NCBI RefSeq assembly: GCF_029227915.1
Contig: NC_079888.1
Location: forward strand, 23,230,001-23,294,000
Source of the DNA: Hydractinia symbiolongicarpus
Lineage: Eukaryota; Cnidaria; Hydrozoa; Anthoathecata; Hydractiniidae
Direction of reading: 5' to 3'
DNA: 64,000 nucleotides
The position numbers and the translations under genes were made by a program. The notes under the pieces are model-generated. The model made no database searches. It had not been told where the DNA came from and saw nothing but the letters and a program-made list of their open reading frames with translations. Shown one piece after another: positions 10,851-23,000 of the stretch. Every line of letters starts with the position of its first letter. Position 1 is the stretch's first letter.

Positions 10851-13800
10851 GTTTACTCCCTGGGTACTTTCTTTGTATACTTTTGACTATACGGGCCAAG
10901 CCGGGATTTACGGGAAATCGCGGGTTTTCGTTTGCCGGCGATTAAACTTCTTTTATTCAGCGTCTCATCAAAAATGAAACATTTTTCAAAACTACAAGTC
11001 TCATGGGCTTTAGTGGTGAAAAAATAATTTAAAAAATCCTTCTGGAAATGAGTTTACTCACAGGGTACTTTCTTTGTATACTTTTAACTATACGGGCCAA
11101 GCCCGGGATTTACGGGAAATCGCGGGCTTTCGTTTGCCGGCGATTAAACTTCTTTTATTCAGCGTCTCATTAAAAATGAAAACATTTTTAAAAACTACAA
11201 GTCTTATGCGTTTTAGTGGTGAAAAAATAATTTAAAAAATCATTCTGGAAATGAGTTTACTCCCTGGGTACTTTCTTTGTATACTTTTGACTATACGGGC
11301 CGAGTCCGGGATTTAGGGAAATCGCAGGTTTTCGTTTGCCGGCGATTAAACTGCTTTTATTCAGCGTCTCATCAAAAATGAAAACATTTTTGAAAACTAC
11401 AAGTCTCATGCGTTTTAGTGGTGAAAAAATAATTTAAAAAATCGTTCGGGAAATGAGTTTACTTCCTGGGTACTTTCTTTGTATACTTTTGACTATACGG
11501 GCCAAGCCGGGATTTACGGGAAATCGCGGGTTTTCGTTTGCCGGCGATTAAACTGCTTTTATTCAGCGTCTCATCAAAAATGAAAACATTTTTGAAAACT
11601 ACAAGTCTTATGCGTTTTAGTGGTGAAAAACTAATTTAAAAAATCGTTCGGGAAATGAGTTTACTTCCTGGGTACTTTCTTTGTATACTTTTGACTATAC
11701 GGGCCAAGCCGGGATTTACGGGAAATCGCGGGTTTTCGTTTGCCGGCTATTAAACTTCTTTTAATCAGCGTCTCATCAAAAATGAAAACATTTTTAAAAG
11801 CTACAAGTCTCATGGGCTTTAGTGGTGAAAAAATAATTTAAAAAATCGTTCTGGAAATGAGTTTACTCACAGGGTACTTTCTTTGTATACATTCGACTAT
11901 ACGTGCCAAGCCCGGGATTTACGGGAAATCGCAGGATTTCGTTTGCCGGCGATTAAACTGCTTTTATTCAGCGTCTCATCAAAAATGAAAACATTCTTGA
12001 AAACTGCAAGTCTCATGCGTTTTAGTGGTAAAAAAATAATTTAAAAAATCGTTCGGGAAATGAGTTTACTTCTTGGGTACTTTCTTTGTATACTTTTGAC
12101 TATACGGGCCAAGCCGGGATTTACGGGAAATCGCGGGTTTTCGTTTGCCGGCGATTAAACTGCTTTTATTCAGCGTCTTATCAAAAATGAAAACATTTTT
12201 GAAAACTACAAGTCTCATGCGTTTTAGTGGTGAAAAAATAATTTAAAAAATCGTTCGGGAAATGAGTTTACTCCCTGGGTACTTTCTTTGTATACATTCG
12301 ACTATAGGTGCCAAGCCCGGGATTTACGGGAAATCGCGGGTTTTCGTTTGCCGGCGATTAAACTGCTTTTATTCAGCGTCTCATCAAAAATGAAAACATT
12401 TTTGAAAACTACAAGTCTCATGCGTTTTAGTGGTGAAAAAATAATTTAAAAAATCGTTCGGGAAATGAGTTTACTCTCTGGGTACTTTCTTTGTATACTT
12501 TTGACTATACGGGCCGAGTCCGGGATTTACGGGAACTCGCGGATTTTCATTTGCCGGCAATTAAACTTCTTTTTTTCAGCGTCCCATCAAATATGAAGAT
12601 ATTTTTGAAAACTACAAGTCTTATGCGTTTTAGTGGTGAAAAAATAATTTAAAAATCGTTCTGGAAATGAGTTTACTCACAGGGTACTTTCTTTGTATAC
12701 ATTCGACTATACGTGCCAAGCCCGGGATTTACGGGAAATCGCAGGTTTTCGTTTGCCGGCGATTAAACTGCTTTTATTCAGCGTCTCATCAAAAATGAAA
12801 ACATTCTTGAAAACTACAAGTCTCATGCGTTTTAGTGGTAAAAAAATAATTTAAAAAATAGTTCGGGAAATGAGTTTACTTCTTGGGTACTTTCTTTGTA
12901 TACTTTTGACTATACGGGCCAAGCCGGGATTTACGGGAAATCGCGGGTTTTCGTTTGCCGGCGATTAAACTGCTTTTATTCAGCGTCTTATCAAAAATGA
13001 AAACATTTTTGAAAACTACAAGTCTCATGCGTTTTAGTGGTGAAAAAATAATTTAAAAAATCGTTCGGGAAATGAGTTTACTCCCTGGGTACTTTCTTTG
13101 TATACTTTTGACTATACGGGCCAAGCCGGGATTTACGGGAAATCGCGGGTTTTCGTTTGCCGGCGATTAAACTTCTTTTATTCAGCGTCTCATCAAAAAT
13201 GAAACATTTTTCAAAACTACAAGTCTCATGCGTTTTAGTGGTGAAAAAATAATTTAAAAAATCGTTCGGGAAATGAGTTTACTCCCTGGGTACTTTCTTT
13301 GTATACTTTTGACTATACGGGCCAAGCCGGGATTTACGGGAAATCGCGGGTTTTCGTTTGCCGGCGATTAAACTTCTTTTATTCAGCGTCTCATCAAAAA
13401 TGAAACATTTTTCAAAACTACAAGTCTCATGGGCTTTAGTGGTGAAAAAATAATTTAAAAAATCCTTCTGGAAAAGAGTTTACTCACAGGGTACTTTCTT
13501 TGTATACTTTTAACTATACGGGCCAAGCCCGGGATTTACGGGAAATCGCGGGCTTTCGTTTGCCGGCGATTAAACTTCTTTTATTCAGCGTCTCATTAAA
13601 AATGAAAACATTTTTAAAAACTACAAGTCTTATGCGTTTTAGTGGTGAAAAAATAATTTAAAAAATCATTCTGGAAATGAGTTTACTCCCTGGGTACTTT
13701 CTTTGTATACTTTTGACTATACGGGCCGAGTCCGGGATTTAGGGAAATCGCAGGTTTTCGTTTGCCGGCGATTAAACTGCTTTTATTCAGCGTCTCATCA

Positions 13801-14290
13801 AAAATGAAAACATTTTTGAAAACTACAAGTCTCATGCGTTTTAGTGGTGAAAAAATAATTTAAAAAATCGTTCGGGAAATGAGTTTACTTCCTGGGTACT
13901 TTCTTTGTATACTTTTGACTATACGGGCCAAGCCGGGATTTACGGGAAATCGCGGGTTTTCGTTTGCCGGCGATTAAACTGCTTTTATTCAGCGTCTCAT
14001 CAAAAATGAAAACATTTTTGAAAACTACAAGTCTTATGCGTTTTAGTGGTGAAAAAATAATTTAAAAAATCGTTCGGGAAATGAGTTTACTTCCTGGGTA
14101 CTTTCTTTGTATACTTTTGACTATACGGGCCAAGCCGGGATTTACGGGAAATCGCGGGTTTTCGTTTGCCGGCTATTAAACTTCTTTTAATCAGCGTCTC
14201 ATCAAAAATGAAAACATTTTTAAAAACTACAAGTCTCATGGGCTTTAGTGGTGAAAAAATAATTTAAAAAATCCTTCTGGAAATGAGTTT
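10850..14290 (+). repeat. Five-monomer block copied 12 monomers apart (2426 bp)
   Basis: About 10.85-11.86 kb matches 13.28-14.29 kb at an offset of 2426 bp. Shared rare markers are GAAACATTTTTCAAAAC (10976 and 13402), CTTTTAACTATAC (11081 and 13507), GCGGGCTTTCG (11121 and 13547) and TGCCGGCTATTAAAC (11741 and 14167). Another GAAACATTTTTC monomer at 13201 directly precedes the second copy, so that monomer was itself duplicated. After about 11.9 kb and 14.3 kb the copies diverge into different monomer types. Confidence 0.75.
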
Positions 14291-17200
14291 ACTCACAGGG
14301 TACTATCTTTGTATACATTCGACTATACGTGCCAAGCCCGGGATTTACGGGAAATCGCGGGTTTTCGTTTGCCGGCGATTAAACTTCTTTTATTCAGCGT
14401 CTCATCAAAAATGAAAACATTTTTAAAAACTACAAGTCTCATGCGTTTTAGTGGTGAAAAAATAATTTAAAAAATCGTTCGGGAAATGAGTTTACTCTCT
14501 GGGTACTTTCTTTGTATACTTTTGACTATAGGGGCCGAGTCCGGGATTTACGGGAACTCGCGGATTTTCATTTGCCGGCAATTAAACTTCTTTTTTTCAG
14601 CGTCCCATCAAATATGAAGAAATTTTTGAAAACTACAAGTCTTATGCGTTTTAGTGGTGAAAAAATAATTTAAAAAATCGTTCTGGAAATGAGTTTACTC
14701 ACAGGGTACTTTCTTTGTATACATTCGACTATACGTGCCAAGCCCGGGATTTACGGGAAATCGCAGGTTTTCGTTTGCCGGCGATTAAACTGCTTTTATT
14801 CAGCGTCTCATCAAAAATGAAAACATTCTTGAAAACTACAAGTCTCATGCGTTTTAGTGGTAAAAAAATAATTTAAAAAATCGTTCGGGAAATGAGTTTA
14901 CTTCTTGGGTACTTTCTTTGTATACTTTTGACTATACGGGCCAAGCCGGGATTTACGGGAAATCGCGGGTTTTCGTTTGCCGGCGATTAAACTGCTTTTA
15001 TTCAGCGTCTTATCAAAAATGAAAACATTTTTGAAAACTACAAGTCTTATGCGTTTTAGTGGTGAAAAAATAATTTAAAAAATCGTTCGGGAAATGAGTT
15101 TACTTCCTGGGTACTTTCTTTGTATACTTTTGACTATACGGGCCAAGCCGGGATTTACGGGAAATCGCGGGTTTTCGTTTGCCGGCTATTAAACTTCTTT
15201 TAATCAGCGTCTCATCAAAAATGAAAACATTTTTAAAAACTACAAGTCTCATGGGCTTTAGTGGTGAAAAAATAATTTAAAAAATCCTTCTGGAAATGAG
15301 TTTACTCACAGGGTACTTTCTTTGTATACATTCGATTATACGTGCCAAGCCCGGGATTTACGGGAAATCGCGGGTTTTCGTTTGCCGGCGATTAAACTTC
15401 TTTTATTCAGCGTCTCATCAAAAATGAAAACATTTTTGAAAACTACAAGTCTCATGCGTTTTAGTGGTGAAAAAATAATTTAAAAAATCGTTCGGGAAAT
15501 GAGTTTACTCTCTGGGTACTTTCTTTGTATACTTTTGACTATACGGGCCGAGTCCGGGATTTACGGGAACTCGCAGATTTTCGTTTGCCGGCGATTAAAC
15601 TTCTTTTTTTCAGCGTCCCATCAAATATGAAGATATTTTTGAAAACTACAAGTCTTATGCGTTTTAGTGGTGAAAAAATAATTTAAAAAATCGTTCTGGA
15701 AATGAGTTTACTCACAGGGTACTTTCTTTGTATACATTCGACTATACGTGCCAAGCCCGGGATTTACGAGAAATCGCAGGTTTTCGTTTGCCGGCGATTA
15801 AACTGCTTTTATTCAGCGTCTCATCAAAAATGAAAACATTCTTGAAAACTACAAGTCTCATGCGTTTTAGTGGTGAAAAAATAATATAAAAAATCGTTCG
15901 GGAGATGAGTTTACTCCCTGGGTACTTTCTTTGTATACTTTTGACTATACGGGCCAAGCCGGGATTTACGGGAAATCGCGGGTTTTCGTTTGCCGGCTAT
16001 TAAACTTCTTTTAATCAGCGTCTCATCAAAAATGAAAACATTTTTAAAAACTACAAGTCTCATGGGCTTTAGTGGTGAAAAAATAATTTAAAAAATCCTT
16101 CTGGAAATGAGTTTACTCACAGGGTACTTTCTTTGTATACATTCGACTATACGTGCCAAGCCCGGGATTTACGGGAAATCGCGGGTTTTCGTTTGCCGGC
16201 GATTAAACTTCTTTTATTCAGCGTCTCATCAAAAATGAAAACATTTTTAAAAACTACAAGTCTCATGCGTTTTAGTGGTGAAAAAATAATTTAAAAAATC
16301 GTTCGGGAAATGAGTTTACTCTCTGGGTACTTTCTTTGTATACTTTTGACTATAGGGGCCGAGTCCGGGATTTACGGGAACTCGCGGATTTTCATTTGCC
16401 GGCAATTAAACTTCTTTTTTTCAGCGTCCCATCAAATATGAAGATATTTTTGAAAACTACAAGTCTTATGCGTTTTAGTGGTGAAAAAATAATTTAAAAA
16501 ATCGTTCTGGAAATGAGTTTACTCACAGGGTACTTTCTTTGTATACATTCGACTATACGTGCCAAGCCCGGGATTTACGGGAAATCGCAGGTTTTCGTTT
16601 GCCGGCGATTAAACTGCTTTTATTCAGCATCTCATCAAAAATGAAAACATTCTTGAAAACTACAAGTCTCATGCGTTTTAGTGGTAAAAAAATAATTTAA
16701 AAAATCGTTCGGGAAATGAGTTTACTTCTTGGGTACTTTCTTTGTATACTTTTGACTATACGGGCCAAGCCGGGATTTACGGGAAATCGCGGGTTTTCGT
16801 TTGCCGGCGATTAAACTGCTTTTATTCAGCGTCTTATCAAAAATGAAAACATTTTTGAAAACTACAAGTCTTATGCGTTTTAGTGGTGAAAAAATAATTT
16901 AAAAAATCGTTCGGGAAATGAGTTTACTTCCTGGGTACTTTCTTTGTATACTTTTGACTATACGGGCCAAGCCGGGATTTACGGGAAATCGCGGGTTTTC
17001 GTTTGCCGGCTATTAAACTTCTTTTAATCAGCGTCTCATCAAAAATGAAAACATTTTTAAAAACTACAAGTCTCATGGGCTTTAGTGGTGAAAAAATAAT
17101 TTAAAAAATCCTTCTGGAAATGAGTTTACTCACAGGGTACTTTCTTTGTATACATTCGACTATACGTGCCAAGCCCGGGATTTACGGGAAATCGCGGGTT

Positions 17201-20200
17201 TTCGTTTGCCGGCGATTAAACTTCTTTTATTCAGCGTCTCATCAAAAATGAAAACATTTTTGAAAACTACAAGTCTCATGCGTTTTAGTGGTGAAAAAAT
17301 AATTTAAAAAATCGTTCGGGAAATGAGTTTACTCTCTGGGTACTTTCTTTGTATACTTTTGACTATACGGGCCGAGTCCGGGATTTACGGGAACTCGCAG
17401 ATTTTCGTTTGCCGGCGATTAAACTTCTTTTTTTCAGCGTCCCATCAAATATGAAGATATTTTTGAAAACTACAAGTCTTATGCGTTTTAGTGGTGAAAA
17501 AATAATTTAAAAAATCGTTCTGGAAATGAGTTTACTCTCAGGGTACTTTCTTTGTATACATTCGACTATACGTGCCAAGCCCGGGATTTACGAGAAATCG
17601 CAGGTTTTCGTTTGCCGGCGATTAAACTGCTTTTATTCAGCGTCTCATCAAAAATGAAAACATTCTTGAAAACTACAAGTCTCATGCGTTTTAGTGGTGA
17701 AAAAATAATATAAAAAATCGTTCTGGAAATGAGTTTACTCACAGGGTACTTTCTTTGTATAGATTCGACTATACGTGCCAAGCCCGGGATTTACGGGAAA
17801 TCGCAGGTTTTCGTTTGCCGGCAATTAAACTGCTTTTATTCAGCGTCTCATCAAAAATGAAAACATTCTTGAAAACTACAAGTCTCATGCGTTTTAGTGG
17901 TAAAAAAATAATTTAAAAAATCGTTCGGGAGATGAGTTTACTCCCTGGGTACTTTCTTTGTATACTTTTGACTATACGGGCCAAGCCGGGATTTACGGGA
18001 AATCGCGGGTTTTCGTTTGCCGGCTATTAAACTTCTTTTAATCAGCGTCTCATCAAAAATGAAAACATTTTTAAAAACTACAAGTCTCATGGGCTTTAGT
18101 GGTGGAAAAATAATTTAAAAAATCCTTCTGGAAATGAGTTTACTCACAGGGTACTTTCTTTGTATACATTCGACTATACGTGCCAAGCCCGGGATTTACA
18201 GGAAATCGCGGGTTTTCGTTTGCCGGCGATTAAACTTCTTTTATTCAGCGTCTCATCAAAAATGAAAACATTTTTGAAAACTACAAGTCTCATGCGTTTT
18301 AGTGGTGAAAAAATAATTTAAAAAATCGTTCGGGAAATGAGTTTACTCTCTGGGTACTTTCTTTGTATACTTTTGACTATACGGGCCGAGTCCGGGATTT
18401 ACGGGAACTCGCGGATTTTCGTTTGCCGGCGATTAAACTTCTTTTTTTCAGCGTCCCATCAAATATGAAGATATTTTTGAAAACTACAAGTCTTATGCGT
18501 TTTAGTGGTGAAAAAATAATTTAAAAAATCGTTCTGGAAATGAGTTTACTCACAGGGTACTTTCTTTGTATACATTCGACTATACGTGCCAAGCACGGGA
18601 TTTACGGGAAATCGCAGGTTTTCGTTTGCCGGCGATTAAACTGCTTTTATTCAGCGTCTCATCAAAAATGAAAACATTCTTGAAAACTACAAGTCTCATG
18701 CGTTTTAGTGGTAAAAAAATAATATAAAAAATCGTTCGGGAAATGAGTTTACTTCCTGGGTACTTTCTTTGTATACTTTTGACTATACGGGCCAAGCCGG
18801 GATTTACGGGAAATCGCGGGTTTTCGTTTGCCGGCTATTAAACTTCTTTTAATCAGCGTCTCATCAAAAATGAAAACATTTTTAAAAACTACAAGTCTCA
18901 TGGGCTTTAGTGGTGAAAAAATAATTTAAAAAATCCTTCTGGAAATGAGTTTACTCACAGGGTACTTTCTTTGTATACATTCGACTATACGTGCCAAGCC
19001 CGGGATTTACGGGAAATCGCGGGTTTTCGTTTGCCGGCGATTAAACTTCTTTTATTCAGCGTCTCATCAAAAATGAAAACATTTTTGAAAACTACAAGTC
19101 TCATGCGTTTTAGTGGTGAAAAAATAATTTAAAAAATCGTTTGGGAAATGAGTTTACTCTCTGGGTACTTTCTTTGTATACTTTTGACTATACGGGCCGA
19201 GTCCGGGATTTACGGGAACTCGCGGATTTTCGTTTGCCGGCGATTAAACTTCTTTTTTTCAGCGTCCCATCAAATATGAAGATATTTTTGAAAACTACAA
19301 GTCTTATGCGTTTTAGTGGTGAAAAAATAATTTAAAAAATCGTTCTGGAAATGAGTTTACTCACAGGGTACTTTCTTTGTATACATTCGACTATACGTGC
19401 CAAGCCCGGGATTTACGGGAAATCGCAGGTTTTCGTTTGCCGGCGATTAAACTGCTTTTATTCAGCGTCTCATCAAAAATGAAAACATTCTTGAAAACTA
19501 CAAGTCTCATGCGTTTTAGTGGTAAAAAAATAATATAAAAAATCGTTCGGGAAATGAGTTTACTTCCTGGGTACTTTCTTTGTATACTTTTGACTATACG
19601 GGCCAAGCCGGAATTTACGGGAAATCGCGGGTTTTCGTTTGCCGGCGATTAAACTGCTTTTATTCAGCGTCTCATCAAAAATGAAAACATTTTTGAAAAC
19701 TACAAGTCTTATGCGTTTTAGTGGTGAAAAAATAATTTAAAAAATCGTTCGGGAAATGAGTTTACTTCCTGGGTACTTTCTTTGTATACTTTTGACTATA
19801 CGGGCCAAGCCCGGATTTACGGGAAATCGCGGGTTTTCGTTTGCCGGCTATTAAACTTCTTTTAATCAGCGTCTCATCAAAAATGAAAACATTTTTAAAA
19901 ACTACAAGTCTCATGGGCTTTAGTGGTGAAAAAATAATTTAAGAAATCCTTCTGGAAATGAGTTTACTCACAGGGTACTTTCTTTGTATACTTTTGACTA
20001 TACGGGCCAAGACGGAATTTACGGGAAATCGCGGGTTTTCGTTTGCCGGCGATTAAACTGCTTTTATTCAGCGTCTCATCAAAAATGAAAACATTTTTGA
20101 AAACTACAAGTCTTATGCGTTTTAGTGGTGAAAAAATAATTTAAAAAATCGTTCGGGAAATGAGTTTACTTCCTGGGTACTTTCTTTGTATACTTTTGAC

Positions 20201-20700
20201 TATACGGGCCAAGCCGGGATTTACGGGAAATCGCGGGTTTTCGTTTGCCGGCTATTAAACTTCTTTTAATCAGCGTCTCATCAAAAATGAAAACATTTTT
20301 AAAAACTACAAGTCTCATGGGCTTTAGTGGTGAAAAAATAATTTAAAAAATCCTTCTGGAAATGAGTTTACTCACAGGGTACTTTCTTTGTATACATTCG
20401 ACTATACGTGCCAAGCCCGGGATTTACGGGAAGTCGCGGGTTTTCGTTTGCCGGCGATTAAACTTCTTTTATTCAGCGTCTCATCAAAAATGAAAACATT
20501 TTTGAAAACTACAAGTCTCATGCTTTTTAGTGGTGAAAAAATAATTTAAAAAATCGTTCGGGAAATGAGTTTACTCTCTGGGTACTTTCTTTGTATACTT
20601 TTGACTATACGGGCCGAGTCCTGGATTTACGGGAACTCGCGGATTTTCGTTTGCCGGCGATTAAACTTCTTTTATTCAGCGTCTCATCAAAAATGAAAAC
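12500..20700 (+). repeat. Alternating 5+4 monomer HOR domain (9-mer, about 1824 bp)
   Basis: The marker GAACTCGC, replacing GAAATCGC, occurs at 12533, 14554, 15567, 16378, 17391, 18405, 19216 and 20633. The spacings are 2021, 1013, 811, 1013, 1014, 811 and 1417 bp, or 10, 5, 4, 5, 5, 4 and 7 monomers. The 5+4 period is confirmed by other markers: TCATTTGCCGGCAATTAAAC at 14568 and 16392, TCTTGGGTAC at 14903 and 16727, and GAACTCGCAG at 15567 and 17391, all 1824 bp apart. The marker monomer is usually followed by the CATCAAATATGAAGAT type and then a CACAGGG/ATTCGAC monomer. Confidence 0.85.
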
Positions 20701-23000
20701 ATTTTTGAAAACTACAAGTCTCATGCGTTTCAGTGGTGAAAAAATAATTTAAAAAATCGTTCTGGAAATGAGTTTACTCACAGGGTACTTTCTTTGTATA
20801 CATTCGACTATACGTGCCAAGCCCGGGATTTACGGGAAATCGCAGGTTTTCGTTTGCCGGCGATTAAACTGCTTTTATTCAGCGTCTCATCAAAAATGAA
20901 AACATTTTTAAAAACTACAAGTCTCATGGGCTTTAGTGGTGAAAAAATAATTTAACAAATCCTTCTGGAAATGAGTTTACTCACAGGTTACTTTCTTTGT
21001 ATACTTTTGACTATACGGGCCAAGCCCGGGATTTACGGGAAATCGCGGGCTTTCGTTTGCCGGCGATTAAACTTCTTTTATTCAGCGTCTCATTAAAAAT
21101 GAAAACATTTTTAAAAACTACAAGTCTTATGCGTTTTAGTGGTGAAAAAATAATTTAAAAAATCATTCTGGAAATGAGTTTACTCCCTGGGTACTTTCTT
21201 TGTATACTTTTGACTATACGGACCGAGTCTGGGATTTAGGGAAATCGCAGGTTTTCGTTTGCCGGCGATTAAACTGCTTTTATTCAGCGTCTCATCAAAA
21301 ATGAAAACATTTTTGAAAACTACAAGTCTCATGCGTTTTAGTGGAGAAAAAATAATTTAAAAAATCGTTCGGGAAATGAGTTTACTTCCTGGGTACTTTC
21401 TTTGTATACTTTTGACTATACGGGCCAAGCCGGGATTTACGGGAAATCGCGGGTTTTCGTTTGCCGGCGATTAAACTTCTTTTATTCAGCGTCTCATCAA
21501 AAATGAAAACATTTTTAAAAGCTGCAAGTCTCATGGGCTTTAGTGGTGAAAAAATAATTTAAAAAATCCTTCTGGAAATGAGTTTACTCACAGGGTACTT
21601 TCTTTGTATACATTCGACTATACGTGCCAAGCCCGGGATTTACGGGAAATCGCGGGTTTTCGTTTGCCGGCGATTAAACTTCTTCTATTCAGCGTCTCAT
21701 CAAAAATGAAAATATTTTTGAAAACTACAAGTCTCATGCATTTTAGTGGTAAAAAAATAATTTAAAAAATCGTTCGGGAAATGACTTTACTCTCTGGGTA
21801 CTTTCTTTGTATACTTTTGACTATACGGGCCGAGTCCGGGATTTACGGGAAATCGCGGATTTTCGTTTGCCGGCGATTAAACTTCTTTTATTCAGCGTCT
21901 CATCAAAAATGAAAACATTTTTAAAAACTGCAAGTCTCATGGGCTTTAGTGGTGAAAAAATAATTTAAAAAATCCTTCTGGAAATGAGTTTACTCACAGG
22001 GTACTTTCTTTGTATACATTCGACTATACGTGCCAAGCCCGGGATTTACGGGAAATCGCGGGTTTTCGTTTGCCGGCGATTAAACTTCTTTTATTCAGCG
22101 TCTCATCAAAAATGAAAATATTTTTGAAAACTACAAGTCTCATGCATTTTAGTGGTAAAAAAATAATTTAAAAAATTGTTCGGGAAATGACTTTACTCTC
22201 TGGGTACTTTGTTTGTATACTTTTGACTATACGGGCCGAGTCCGGGATTTACGGGAAATCGCGGATTTTCGTTTGCCGGCGATTAAACTTCTTTTTTTCA
22301 GAGTCCCATCAAATATGAAAATATTTTTGAAAACTACAAGTCTCATGCGTTTAGTGGTAAAAAAATAATATAAAAAATCGTTCGGGAAATGAGTTTACTA
22401 CCTGGGTACTTTCTTTGTATACTTTTGACTATACGGGCCAAGCCCGGGATTTACGGGAAATCGCGGGTTTTCGTTTGCCGGCGATTAAACTTGTTTTATT
22501 CAGCGTCTCATCAAAACTGAAAACATTTTTAAAAACTACAAGTCTTATGCGTTTTAGTGGTGAAAAAATAATTTAAAAAATCGTTCTGGAAATGAGCTTA
22601 CTCCCTGGGTACTTTCTTTATATACTTTTGACTATACGGGCCGAGTCCGGGATTTAAGGAAATCGCAGGTTTTCGTTTGCCGGCGATTAAACTGCTTTTA
22701 TTCAGCATCTCATCAAAAATGAAAACATTTTTAAAAACTACAAGTCTCATGCGTTTTAGTGGTGAAAAAATAATTTAAAAAATCGTTCGGGAAATGAATT
22801 TACTCCCTGGGTACTTTCTTTGTATACTTTTGACTATACGGGCCAAGCCGGGATTTACGGGAAATCGCGGGTTTTCGTTTGCCGGCGATTAAACTTCTTT
22901 TATTCAGCGTCTCATCAAAAATGGAAACATTTTTAAAAACTACAAGTCTTATGCGTTTTAGTTGTGAAAAAATAATTTAAAAAATCGTTCTGGAAATGAG
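20700..23000 (+). repeat. Mixed monomers with a 2-mer repeat, 406 bp
   Basis: Within about 21.4-22.4 kb a dimer is repeated. CATGCATTTTAGTGG lies at 21735 and 22141, and ATGACTTTACTCTC at 21781 and 22187, both 406 bp apart. The rest is a mixture of the left-hand monomer types. The CATGGGCTTTAGTGG variant common in the left third has its last copy that I found at about 21938. Confidence 0.7.
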
